Source: Bacteroides helcogenes P 36-108 (lineage in GTDB: Bacteria > Bacteroidota > Bacteroidia > Bacteroidales > Bacteroidaceae). From it: 64,000 bases of DNA. The DNA lies in contig NC_014933.1 of assembly GCF_000186225.1 (NCBI RefSeq), forward strand, positions 620,001 to 684,000. The letters run 5' to 3'. Position 1 is the first letter of the stretch. Each line of letters opens with the position of its first letter. Positions 18,982-27,352 of the stretch are shown here, piece by piece. Both the position numbers and the translations under genes were made by a program. The notes beneath the pieces were generated by a model. It ran no database searches and was not told where the DNA came from. It saw only the letters and a program-made list of their open reading frames with translations.

Positions 18982-20250
18982 ATGTTATATTACTTATTCC
19001 AATGGTTAGACAAATACGACGTTCCCGGTGCGGGAATGTTCGGCTATACATCATTCCGGGCATTGATGGCTATCATACTGTCCTTGCTGATATCGAGTAT
19101 CTGGGGTGACAAGTTCATCAACCTGCTGAAGCGGAAACAGATTACCGAGACACAGCGCGATGCCAGCATCGACCCGTTCGGGGTGAACAAGGTAGGCGTT
19201 CCCAGCATGGGAGGTGTCATCATCATATTCGCCATCCTCATCCCCTGCCTGCTGTTAGGCAGACTGGACAATGTCTATATGGTGCTGATGCTTATCACAA
19301 CAGTATGGCTGGGCTCGCTGGGCTTTGCAGACGATTACATCAAGATATTCAAGAAAGACAAAGAAGGGCTGCACGGCAAGTTCAAAATCATCGGGCAGGT
19401 GGGCCTGGGGCTCATCGTGGGGCTCACTCTCTACCTCAGCCCGCAGGTAGTCATCCGCGAAAACATAGAAATACAAAAGCCGGACGGACAAATAGAGGTG
19501 ATACACGCCGCCAAGGAAATCAAAGCGACGCAGACCACCATACCTTTCTTCAAGAGCAACAACTTCGACTATTTAGAGCTTGTGGGATTCATGGGCGAGC
19601 ATGCGCAGACGGCGGGATGGATATTGTTCGTCATCGTCACCATCTTCGTGGTGACGGCCGTGTCCAACGGGGCCAACCTGAACGACGGCATGGACGGCAT
19701 GGCCGCGGGAAACTCCGCCATCATCGGACTGACCTTGGGCATACTGGCCTACGTGTCCAGCCACATAGAATACGCCGGCTATCTGAACATCATGTACATT
19801 CCCGGCTCACAGGAACTGGTAATCTTCATCTGCGCCTTCATCGGCGCGCTCATCGGCTTTTTGTGGTACAACGCCTATCCGGCGCAGGTATTCATGGGCG
19901 ATACGGGCAGCCTGACCATCGGAGGGCTCATCGCCGTATATGCCATCATCATCCACAAAGAGCTGCTGATACCCATCCTTTGCGGCATCTTCCTGGTGGA
20001 GAACCTGTCGGTCATCCTGCAACGGGTATATTATAAGGCCGGAAAGCGGAAAGGGGTGAAACAGCGCCTCTTCAAGCGGACACCGATACACGACCACTTC
20101 CGCACCGGCATGAACCTGATAGAGCCCGGCTGCAATGTAGTGTTCACAAAGCCTACACAACTGTTCCACGAGTCAAAGATCACCGTCCGCTTCTGGATTG
20201 TAACCATCGTACTGGCGGCGATAACGATTATAACATTGAAGATAAGATAA
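18982..20250 (+). CDS. mraY: Phospho-N-acetylmuramoyl-pentapeptide-transferase MraY
   Basis: This integral membrane enzyme transfers phospho-MurNAc-pentapeptide to undecaprenyl phosphate, making lipid I. It has multiple membrane segments, the early motif GVPSMGGVII, LGFADDYIKI with the Asp pair, NLNDGMDGMAAG, and AYPAQVFMGDTGSL. At 422 residues it is longer than the roughly 360-residue proteobacterial enzymes. The extra length is an insertion around residues 155-200 between membrane segments, a pattern I associate with Bacteroidota. It is followed 11 bases later by murD. Confidence 0.97.
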   Translation: MLYYLFQWLDKYDVPGAGMFGYTSFRALMAIILSLLISSIWGDKFINLLKRKQITETQRDASIDPFGVNKVGVPSMGGVIIIFAILIPCLLLGRLDNVYMVLMLITTVWLGSLGFADDYIKIFKKDKEGLHGKFKIIGQVGLGLIVGLTLYLSPQVVIRENIEIQKPDGQIEVIHAAKEIKATQTTIPFFKSNNFDYLELVGFMGEHAQTAGWILFVIVTIFVVTAVSNGANLNDGMDGMAAGNSAIIGLTLGILAYVSSHIEYAGYLNIMYIPGSQELVIFICAFIGALIGFLWYNAYPAQVFMGDTGSLTIGGLIAVYAIIIHKELLIPILCGIFLVENLSVILQRVYYKAGKRKGVKQRLFKRTPIHDHFRTGMNLIEPGCNVVFTKPTQLFHESKITVRFWIVTIVLAAITIITLKIR

Positions 20251-20261
20251 TAAAAAACGAT

Positions 20262-21596
20262 ATGAGTAGAATTGTAGTATTAGGAGCCGGCGAAAGCGGC
20301 GCAGGAGCAGCCGTACTCGCCAAAGTGAAAGGTTTCGACACGTTCGTTTCCGACATGTCCGCCATTAAAGACAAATACAAAGAACTGCTGAACAAACACG
20401 GCATCGCATGGGAGGAGGGACATCACACCGAAGAACTGATACTGAACGCCGATGAAGTGGTGAAAAGCCCGGGCATACCCAACGACGCGCCGCTTATACT
20501 GAAGCTGAAGGAGAAAGGTACGCCCGTCATCTCCGAGATAGAGTTTGCCGGACGCTACACCGACGCCAAGATGGTCTGCATCACCGGCTCCAACGGAAAA
20601 ACCACCACAACCTCACTCATCTACCACATCTTCAAGAGCGCGGGGCTGAACGTAGGGCTGGCAGGCAACATCGGCAACAGCCTCGCCCTGCAGGTAGCCA
20701 CCGAAAAGCACGATTATTACATCATCGAACTGAGCTCTTTCCAACTGGACAACATGTACCGGTTCCGTGCCAACATCGCCGTGCTGATGAATATCACTCC
20801 CGACCATCTGGACCGATATGACCACTGCATGCAGAATTACATCGACGCCAAGTTCCGCATCACCCGCAACCAAACTCCGGACGATGCCTTTATCTACTGG
20901 AACGACGACCCCATCATCAAACGCGAGCTCGCCAAACATGGCCTGAAGGCTCATCTCTACCCCTTCGCTTCGGTAAAAGAAGACGGAGCGATAGCATACG
21001 TGGAAGACGGTGAAATAGAGATCAACGCCCCCATCGCCTTCAATATGGAACAAGAAGAGTTGGCATTGCGCGGCACGCACAACCTGTACAACTCGCTGGC
21101 CGCCGGCATCTCCGCCAACCTTGCGGGCATCGAGAAAGAATATATCCGCAAGGCGCTGTCCGACTTCAAAGGCGTGGAGCACCGGCTGGAAAAGGTGTGC
21201 GACGTGCGCGGCATCCACTTCATCAACGACTCCAAGGCCACCAACGTGAACTCCTGCTGGTATGCCCTGCAAAGCATGACCACCAAGACAGTGCTCATCC
21301 TTGGCGGCAAGGACAAGGGAAACGATTACACCGAGATAGAAGACCTCGTGCGCGAGAAGTGCTCCGCCTTAGTATACTTAGGGCTGCACAACGAAAAGCT
21401 GCACGGCTTCTTCGACCGCCTGGGGCTGCCCGTGGCCGACGTGCAGACGGGCATGAAAGACGCCGTGGATGCGGCATTCCGTCTGGCAAAGAAAGGCGAA
21501 ACCATATTGCTCAGCCCGTGCTGCGCCTCATTCGACCTCTTCAAGAGCTACGAGGACCGGGGCGACCAGTTCAAGGCCTGCGCCAGAGCCTTGTAG
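20262..21596 (+). CDS. murD: UDP-MurNAc-L-alanine:D-glutamate ligase MurD
   Basis: This cytoplasmic Mur ligase adds D-glutamate to UDP-MurNAc-L-Ala. An N-terminal Rossmann-like domain begins VVLGAGESGAG, and the ATP-binding loop GSNGKTTTT starts at residue 109. HRLEKV and NDSKATN mark the central-to-C-terminal transition, and LSPCCASFDLFKSYEDRGDQF is near the end. Length is 444 residues. The next gene, ftsW, is more than 750 bases away across a tandem-repeat array, unusual in an otherwise tightly packed cluster. Confidence 0.97.
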   Translation: MSRIVVLGAGESGAGAAVLAKVKGFDTFVSDMSAIKDKYKELLNKHGIAWEEGHHTEELILNADEVVKSPGIPNDAPLILKLKEKGTPVISEIEFAGRYTDAKMVCITGSNGKTTTTSLIYHIFKSAGLNVGLAGNIGNSLALQVATEKHDYYIIELSSFQLDNMYRFRANIAVLMNITPDHLDRYDHCMQNYIDAKFRITRNQTPDDAFIYWNDDPIIKRELAKHGLKAHLYPFASVKEDGAIAYVEDGEIEINAPIAFNMEQEELALRGTHNLYNSLAAGISANLAGIEKEYIRKALSDFKGVEHRLEKVCDVRGIHFINDSKATNVNSCWYALQSMTTKTVLILGGKDKGNDYTEIEDLVREKCSALVYLGLHNEKLHGFFDRLGLPVADVQTGMKDAVDAAFRLAKKGETILLSPCCASFDLFKSYEDRGDQFKACARAL

Positions 21597-21620
21597 AGAC
21601 ACCGAAGAGGGGGCGGAAAT

Positions 21621-21764
21621 GAGACCAGTAGTCTCATGACAGGTGACAGTAGTAGTCTCACCACAAGAGAGACCAGTAGTCTCATGATAGGTGACAGCAG
21701 TAGTCTCACCACAAGAGAGACCAGTAGTCTCACAATAGGTGACAGCAGTAGTCTCACAATAGCC
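21621..21764 (+). repeat. 24/48-bp tandem repeat, first part of the murD-ftsW array
   Basis: Three 48-bp units start at 21621, 21669 and 21717. Each divides into two 24-bp halves sharing CAGTAGTCTCA followed by a variable block, giving six half-units. Each 48-bp unit contains the hairpin-forming sequence GAGACCAGTAGTCTC. The segment begins shortly after the murD stop and runs straight into the 23-bp array. No coding sequence is supported on either strand. Confidence 0.9.
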
Positions 21765-22327
21765 CTCATCGGGACGAAGCGGAAGCCGAGACCGGAACGA
21801 AGCGGAAACTGAAAATAAAATGAGATAGAAGCCGAGACCGGAACGAAGCGGAAGCTGAGACCGAGACGAAGCGGAAACTGAAAATAAAACGGAGCAGAAG
21901 CCGAGACCGGAACAAAGTAGAAGTCGAAATTAAAACGAAACAGAAGCCGAGACCGGAACGAAGCGGAAGTCGAAATTAAAACGAGATAGAAGCTGAGACC
22001 GAGACGAAGCCGAAGCTGAAATTAAAACGGAGCAGAAGCCGAGACCGGAACGAAGCCGAAACTGAAAATAAAATGAGATAGAAGCTGAGACCGGAACGAA
22101 GCCGAAACTGAAAATAAAACGAGATAGAAGCCGAGACCGAGACGAAGCGGAAACTGAAAATAAAACGGAACAGAAGCTGAGACCGAGACGAAGCGGAAAC
22201 TGAAAATAAGACGAAGCGGAAACTGAAAATAAAATGAAATAGAAGCTGAAACCGGAACGAAGCGGAAGCTGAAATTAAAACGGAACAGAAGCCGAGACCG
22301 GAACGAAGCGGAAGCTGAAATTGGAAC
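21765..22327 (+). repeat. 23-bp minisatellite, about 24 units, between murD and ftsW
   Basis: A purine-rich 23-bp unit repeats in phase about 24 times. Reference points at 21788 and 22294 are exactly 22 periods apart. Two unit types tend to alternate: one like GAGACCGGAACGAAGCGGAA plus three bases, and one like GAAAATAAAACGAGATAGAA plus three bases, giving a 46-bp higher-order period in places. Because 23 is not a multiple of three, the array cannot encode a simple peptide repeat, and no long frame is open. If the cluster is one transcript, the array is an internal purine-rich leader just before the TTG start of ftsW. Confidence 0.92.
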
Positions 22328-22357
22328 TTTGATTATTAATTATTAACTTGTGAAGCA

Positions 22358-23677
22358 TTGGATTTATTAAAGAGCATATTCAAAGGAGATAAAGTGATCT
22401 GGATAATCTTCCTCTTCCTTTGCCTCATCTCCATCACCGAGGTGTTCAGTGCCGCCAGCACGCTGACCTATAAAAGCGGTGACCATTGGGGACCTATTAC
22501 GCAGCACAGCATCCTCCTCATGGTAGGAGCCGTCATTGTGATACTGGTGCACAACATACCCTACAAGTGGTTTCAGGTGTTCCCCGTATTTCTGCTGCCC
22601 CTTTCCATCGGCCTGTTGGCCTTCGTCATGCTGATGGGATTCGCCACCGGCGACCGTGTGAACGGAGCCGCCCGCTGGATGACCTTTATGGGCATACAGT
22701 TCCAACCTTCGGAGATAGCAAAGATGGCAGTAGTCATCGTCACCGCTTTCATCCTTTCCAAAGGGCAGGACGAGGACGGAGCCAGCCCGAAAGCCTTCAA
22801 ACGCATCATGATCATCACCTGCGTGGTATGCGGACTCATCTTGCCGGAGAATTACTCAACGGGGATGCTTCTTTTCGGCACAGTCTATCTGATGATGTTC
22901 ATCGGACGAATCCCCGCCAGAAAGCTGCTGATACTGGGAGGAAGCATTCTGGCCTTTGCCGTCGTGTTTGTCACCTTCCTGCTCGCGACCCCCAACGATA
23001 CCCTCGAAAAGATTCCGATGGGACACCGCTTCACCACCGTAAAGTCGCGTATTGCCGACTTCACGAACAAGGAGAAAGTGCCCGCAGCCAAGTTCGACAT
23101 AGACGGGGACGGACAGGTGGCACACGCCCGCATCGCCGTAGCCACCAGCAACGTGGTGGGCAAAGGGCCGGGCAACTCCGTGCAGCGTGACTTTCTGAGC
23201 CAGGCTTTCTCCGACTTCATATACGCCATCATCGTCGAAGAACTGGGACTGGTGGGCGGAGTCATCGTCGTATTCCTCTACGTATGCCTGCTGGTGCGTG
23301 TGGGACGCATCGCCAAGAAATGCGACCGCACTTTCCCGGCTTTCCTCATTATAGGGATAGCCCTGCTGCTTGTCACACAAGCGTTGTTCAACATGATGGT
23401 GGCCGTCGGCCTGGCCCCCGTCACAGGGCAACCTCTGCCGCTTATCAGCAAAGGAGGAACATCCACGTTCATCAACTGTGCCTATATAGGCATGATACTG
23501 AGCGTAAGCCGCTACACCGCCAGGCTGGATGAGCAGAAGACGCAGGAAGCCCTCGCGATGCCGGCACTGACAAAGGCCGGTAATACGGAAAGCCCCGCAC
23601 AGCCCCAGAGCAATGACGCACAGACGGCAGCAGACCCTACTGCAAAAGTGCTGAACAGTGACGCGGAGTTTGAGTGA
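22358..23677 (+). CDS. ftsW: Septal peptidoglycan polymerase FtsW (SEDS family)
   Basis: This polytopic SEDS glycosyltransferase polymerises lipid II at the septum with FtsI. The SEDS pattern is visible in GDRVNGAARWM, the FQPSEIAK block, and LPLISKGGTSTFINCAYIG near the C-terminus. The start appears to be TTG at 22358 (MDLLKSIFKGDKVIW). The first in-frame ATG lies only after the first membrane helix and would remove it. Length is 439 residues. The C-terminal tail is low-complexity, and its last octapeptide plus stop codon is tandemly repeated beyond the gene. It lies about 30 bases after the minisatellite. Confidence 0.95.
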   Translation: MDLLKSIFKGDKVIWIIFLFLCLISITEVFSAASTLTYKSGDHWGPITQHSILLMVGAVIVILVHNIPYKWFQVFPVFLLPLSIGLLAFVMLMGFATGDRVNGAARWMTFMGIQFQPSEIAKMAVVIVTAFILSKGQDEDGASPKAFKRIMIITCVVCGLILPENYSTGMLLFGTVYLMMFIGRIPARKLLILGGSILAFAVVFVTFLLATPNDTLEKIPMGHRFTTVKSRIADFTNKEKVPAAKFDIDGDGQVAHARIAVATSNVVGKGPGNSVQRDFLSQAFSDFIYAIIVEELGLVGGVIVVFLYVCLLVRVGRIAKKCDRTFPAFLIIGIALLLVTQALFNMMVAVGLAPVTGQPLPLISKGGTSTFINCAYIGMILSVSRYTARLDEQKTQEALAMPALTKAGNTESPAQPQSNDAQTAADPTAKVLNSDAEFE

Positions 23678-23744
23678 GGCAGTGACACGGAGTTTGAGTA
23701 AGGCAGCGACGCAGAACTTGAATGACGCGGAGTGTGAATAACGC
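23657..23744 (+). repeat. 24-bp repeat duplicating the ftsW C-terminus and stop codon
   Basis: Units begin at 23657, 23681 and 23705, with a degenerate fourth near 23722. Read in the ftsW frame they give SDAEFE-stop-G, SDTEFE-stop-G and SDAELE-stop, so the real stop (23675-23677) is followed by in-frame copies of the same tail, each with its own stop (TGA, TAA, TGA). The repeat fills most of the spacer before murG. Confidence 0.85.
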
Positions 23745-23828
23745 CTTCCTCTCTCGCCCCACAGCAAGAAAAAGGGAGAATGATTGATATTGGATATAAA
23801 CAAAATAATAAAACGAAAGGAACTTTAC

Positions 23829-25016
23829 ATGGACAACTCTATAAGCAGCAGTGAAGCTACGCCCCGCCCCACGGGGAAAGGAGTGAGACTCATCATCAGC
23901 GGCGGCGGAACGGGCGGGCATATATTCCCCGCAATCTCCATAGCCAATGCCATAAAGGAACTCCGCCCCGAAGCAGACATCCTCTTTGTAGGAGCCGAAG
24001 GAAGAATGGAAATGCAGCGCGTGCCCGACGCAGGATATAAAATCGTAGGCCTGCCCATAGCCGGATTTGACCGCAAGCATCTATGGAAGAACTTCTCCGT
24101 GCTCATAAAACTGCTACGCAGCCAATGGAAGGCACGCAGCATCATCAAGAAATTCCGCCCGCAAGCAGCAGTAGGTGTAGGGGGCTATGCCAGCGGCCCT
24201 ACCCTGAAAACGGCCGGCATGATGGGCATCCCCACCCTGATACAAGAACAGAACTCATACGCAGGCGTCACCAACAAACTGCTTGCAAAGGAAGCCCGCA
24301 AGATTTGTGTGGCATACGAAGGCATGGAGAAGTTCTTCCCTGCCGAAAAGATCATCATGACCGGCAACCCGGTACGCCAAAACCTGACAGGGCATTCCAT
24401 CCCACGCCGGGAAGCCGCAGCCTGCTTCGGACTGAACCCGGACAAGAAGACAATCCTTATACTGGGCGGCAGCCTCGGCGCACGCACCATCAACGAAACC
24501 ATGACCACGGGGCTGGAGACCGTGCGCAACCACCCGGACGTGCAATTCATCTGGCAAACAGGGAAAATCTACATCAACCGGGTAAAGGAAGCCATCACCG
24601 CCGCTACGGGAGAAGCGGTGAGACATCCGCATATCAACGCCATCCCCAACCTGTACGTAACGGATTTCATCAAAGACATGACAAGCGCATACGCCGCCGC
24701 CGACCTGGTGATTTCACGGGCAGGGGCCGGTTCCATCTCCGAATTCTGCCTGCTGCACAAGCCGGTCATACTGATTCCTTCGCCCAACGTTGCCGAAGAC
24801 CATCAGACCAAGAACGCACTGGCACTGGCCGATAAGGGCGCAGCCATCCACATGAAAGACGAGGATGCCGGAAACGAGTTGATACCTCTGGCATTGGCAA
24901 CCATTGCCGATGACGCAAAGCTGAAAAGCCTGAGCGAAAACATCGCCAAGCTGGCACTGCCCGACTCGGCCACGATGATTGCCAAAGAAGTGCTGAAGAT
25001 GATTGAAGACAAATAA
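23829..25016 (+). CDS. murG: Lipid I N-acetylglucosaminyltransferase MurG
   Basis: This peripheral membrane GT-B glycosyltransferase converts lipid I to lipid II with UDP-GlcNAc. The glycine loop SGGGTGGH is at residues 24-31. The second loop is LILGGSLGARTINE, and the donor-binding region has SRAGAGSISEF and NVAEDHQTKNA. I chose the ATG at 23829 (395 residues), preceded by AAAGGA. An in-frame TTG 45 bases upstream would add an unconserved tail. Residues 1-17 form a serine/proline-rich extension before the first strand. Confidence 0.96.
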   Translation: MDNSISSSEATPRPTGKGVRLIISGGGTGGHIFPAISIANAIKELRPEADILFVGAEGRMEMQRVPDAGYKIVGLPIAGFDRKHLWKNFSVLIKLLRSQWKARSIIKKFRPQAAVGVGGYASGPTLKTAGMMGIPTLIQEQNSYAGVTNKLLAKEARKICVAYEGMEKFFPAEKIIMTGNPVRQNLTGHSIPRREAAACFGLNPDKKTILILGGSLGARTINETMTTGLETVRNHPDVQFIWQTGKIYINRVKEAITAATGEAVRHPHINAIPNLYVTDFIKDMTSAYAAADLVISRAGAGSISEFCLLHKPVILIPSPNVAEDHQTKNALALADKGAAIHMKDEDAGNELIPLALATIADDAKLKSLSENIAKLALPDSATMIAKEVLKMIEDK

Positions 25017-25091
25017 TAAAGGCATCTCAATGATCAGAGATATCCCAAATATCAATATTATCATAATTACAACCGTTATTTATACCAAGCA

Positions 25092-26534
25092 ATGAATATA
25101 GAGACAATCAAATCCGTTTATTTTGTCGGCGCCGGAGGCATCGGAATGAGTGCCTTGATCCGCTACTTCCTCTCCAAAGGAAAAGCAGTGGCAGGCTATG
25201 ACCGCACACCAAGCGAACTGACCGAACGCCTGACAGCAGAAGGCGCGCAGATACACTACGAAGAAAACAGCAGCCTTATCCCCGAAGTCTGCAAAGACCG
25301 GAACAGCACCTTGGTAGTCTATACCCCCGCCGTCCCTCAACAGCACACCGAACTGGCTTACTTCCGCGACAACGGCTTTGAGGTACATAAACGCTCACAA
25401 GTATTGGGCATCATCACCCGCAGCAGCAAAGGACTCTGCGTGGCCGGCACACACGGCAAAACAACCACCAGCACGATGGCAGCGCATCTGCTGCATCAGT
25501 CGCATGTGGGCTGTACCGCCTTCCTCGGAGGCATCTCAAAGAACTACGGAACCAATCTGCTGCTTTCTCAAAGCAGCCCCTACACCGTAATCGAGGCAGA
25601 CGAGTTTGACCGTTCCTTCCACTGGCTGTCTCCCTGGATGAGTGTCATCACCGCCACAGACGCCGACCATCTGGACATCTATGGAACCAAAGAAGCTTAT
25701 CTGGAAAGCTTCCGGCACTACACCACACTTATCCGGCCCGGAGGCGCCCTGATCATTCACAAGGGACTGGAATTGCAGCCCGATGTACAGCCGGGCGTGA
25801 CTACCTACACATATTCGCGGAATGAAGGAGACTTTCACGCCGAAAATATCCGCATCGGAGGAGGTGAAATCTTCATAGACTTCGTGGCCCCGGACACCCG
25901 CATCAATGACGTCCGGCTCGGCGTACCCGTCGGCATCAATATAGAGAACGGCATAGCAGCCATGGCTCTGGCCCACCTAAGCGGAGCCACGGACGAAGAA
26001 ATCAAACGTGGCATGGCGAGCTTCCGTGGAGTGGACCGCCGTTTCGACTTCAAGCTGAAGACCGACGAAACAGTATTCCTCAGCGACTATGCCCACCACC
26101 CGGCCGAAATAGCCCAGAGTGTGAAGTCCATCCGCGAACTGTATCAGGACAAGAAGATCACCGCCATCTTCCAGCCCCACCTCTATACCCGCACCCGTGA
26201 CTTCTACAAGGACTTTGCCGACAGCCTCTCCCTGCTGGACGAAGTGATTCTGACGGAAATTTATCCGGCACGCGAGCAGCCCATCCCCGGCGTCAGCAGC
26301 AAACTGATCTACGACAACCTGCGTCCGGGCATCGAAAAGTGCATCTGCCGGAAAGAAGATATCCTGAAGCTGCTTGCCGAGAAGCACATCGAGGTGCTGA
26401 TAGTGTTGGGAGCCGGCGACATGGACAACTACACGCCCCAAATAACAGAACTCCTGAAGCAGAGGCTTAATGACACAAAAGCCGGGGCAGGGAAGTCTGA
26501 AGCCAAGGCAGGGCAGTCTGAAGCCGAAGTTTAG
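25092..26534 (+). CDS. murC: UDP-MurNAc:L-alanine ligase MurC
   Basis: This cytoplasmic ATP-dependent ligase adds the first amino acid, L-alanine, to UDP-MurNAc. It has an N-terminal VGAGGIGMSAL nucleotide-sugar domain, the ATP loop AGTHGKTTT (about 118-126), EADEFDRSF, the middle motif DYAHHPAEI, and a C-terminal domain ending near IVLGAGDMDNYT. The last 15 or so residues are two near-identical heptapeptides (AGKSEAK, AGQSEAE), outside the conserved fold. It is followed 38 bases later by ftsQ. Confidence 0.97.
   Translation: MNIETIKSVYFVGAGGIGMSALIRYFLSKGKAVAGYDRTPSELTERLTAEGAQIHYEENSSLIPEVCKDRNSTLVVYTPAVPQQHTELAYFRDNGFEVHKRSQVLGIITRSSKGLCVAGTHGKTTTSTMAAHLLHQSHVGCTAFLGGISKNYGTNLLLSQSSPYTVIEADEFDRSFHWLSPWMSVITATDADHLDIYGTKEAYLESFRHYTTLIRPGGALIIHKGLELQPDVQPGVTTYTYSRNEGDFHAENIRIGGGEIFIDFVAPDTRINDVRLGVPVGINIENGIAAMALAHLSGATDEEIKRGMASFRGVDRRFDFKLKTDETVFLSDYAHHPAEIAQSVKSIRELYQDKKITAIFQPHLYTRTRDFYKDFADSLSLLDEVILTEIYPAREQPIPGVSSKLIYDNLRPGIEKCICRKEDILKLLAEKHIEVLIVLGAGDMDNYTPQITELLKQRLNDTKAGAGKSEAKAGQSEAEV
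26487..26528 (+). repeat. 21-bp in-frame duplication at the murC 3' end
   Basis: Two 21-bp units (26487-26507 and 26508-26528) differ at two positions and encode AGKSEAK and AGQSEAE just before the stop. This is a recent in-frame duplication in a disposable tail, and the third repeat site at a 3' gene end or spacer in this cluster. Confidence 0.8.
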
Positions 26535-26572
26535 ACTTCTAAAGTAGAGGTTAAAGAAACACTATATTATAA

Positions 26573-27322
26573 ATGTATATGATTAAAAGGATTCTGCTTT
26601 CTATCGTCCTGCTGCTTATCATAGCTTATCTGGTGATGGCCGTCACAACCTTCAACCGGAAATCCGCCGACCGGAAGTGCCATGACATCGAGCTGGCCAT
26701 AAAGGACACGGTCTATGCCGGCTTCATCACGAAAAAGGAAGTAGCTACCCTTCTGGATAAAAAGGGTATCACCCCCATCGGGAAAAGCCTCGGCCGCATC
26801 CGCACCAAGACATTGGAGCGCGAACTTGCCAAACATCCCCTCATCGACCGGGTGGAATGCTACAAAACGCCCAGCGGCAAACTTTGTATTGAGGTGACCC
26901 AGCGCATCCCCATCCTGCGGGTGATGAGCGCCAACGGTGACAACTATTATCTGGATAACAAAGGCACTGTGATGCCGCCCGATGCAAAGTGCATTGCACA
27001 CCTTGCCATAGTGACCGGAAATGTAGAAAAGTCGTTTGCCATGAGGGATTTATATAAGTTTGGTGTATTTTTGCAGAAGAATCCATTTTGGAATGCACAG
27101 ATTGAACAGATAAACGTCCTTCCGGGCAGAAACATAGAGTTAGTGCCCCGGGTGGGCGAGCACCTTATCTACCTTGGCAAGCTGGACGGCTTCGAACAGA
27201 AACTCCAACGGGTGAAGATGTTTTATGAAAGAGCGCTGAACCAAGTAGGCTGGAACAAATACTCCCGCATCAGCGTTGAATTCGGCAACCAAATCATCTG
27301 TACCAAAAGGGAAGGAAATTAA
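26573..27322 (+). CDS. ftsQ: Cell-division protein FtsQ
   Basis: This bitopic division protein links FtsL/FtsB-type proteins and FtsWI to the divisome. It has a short cytoplasmic end, one membrane helix (about 4-24) and a periplasmic POTRA-like region (about 35-105) containing LERELAKHPLIDRVECYKTPSG. A beta domain with NYYLDNKGTVMPPDA follows. Length is 249 residues. A second ATG occurs two codons in (MIKRILLS). Sequence identity to proteobacterial FtsQ is low, and the call rests on topology, POTRA pattern and position before ftsA. Confidence 0.92.
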   Translation: MYMIKRILLSIVLLLIIAYLVMAVTTFNRKSADRKCHDIELAIKDTVYAGFITKKEVATLLDKKGITPIGKSLGRIRTKTLERELAKHPLIDRVECYKTPSGKLCIEVTQRIPILRVMSANGDNYYLDNKGTVMPPDAKCIAHLAIVTGNVEKSFAMRDLYKFGVFLQKNPFWNAQIEQINVLPGRNIELVPRVGEHLIYLGKLDGFEQKLQRVKMFYERALNQVGWNKYSRISVEFGNQIICTKREGN

Positions 27323-27352
27323 TTATAAACATTGAAATCAAAACAGAAAGAT

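Noticed and set aside
21548..21769. Minus-strand frame of 73 codons with a 16-residue repeat (VRLLLSP...)
   Set aside because: It is the translation of the 48-bp non-coding repeat, which happens to be divisible by three. It has no start context, overlaps murD antisense, and ends where the repeat changes to 23 bp.
21621..22327. Possible CRISPR array
   Set aside because: Units are contiguous with no unique spacers, the repeat is degenerate and 23-24 bp long, and no cas genes are present.
22856..23803. Minus-strand frame of 315 codons opposite ftsW
   Set aside because: Antisense to a conserved membrane protein; its N-terminal part is the translation of the 24-bp repeat (KLRVT-type repeats) and no domain is recognisable.
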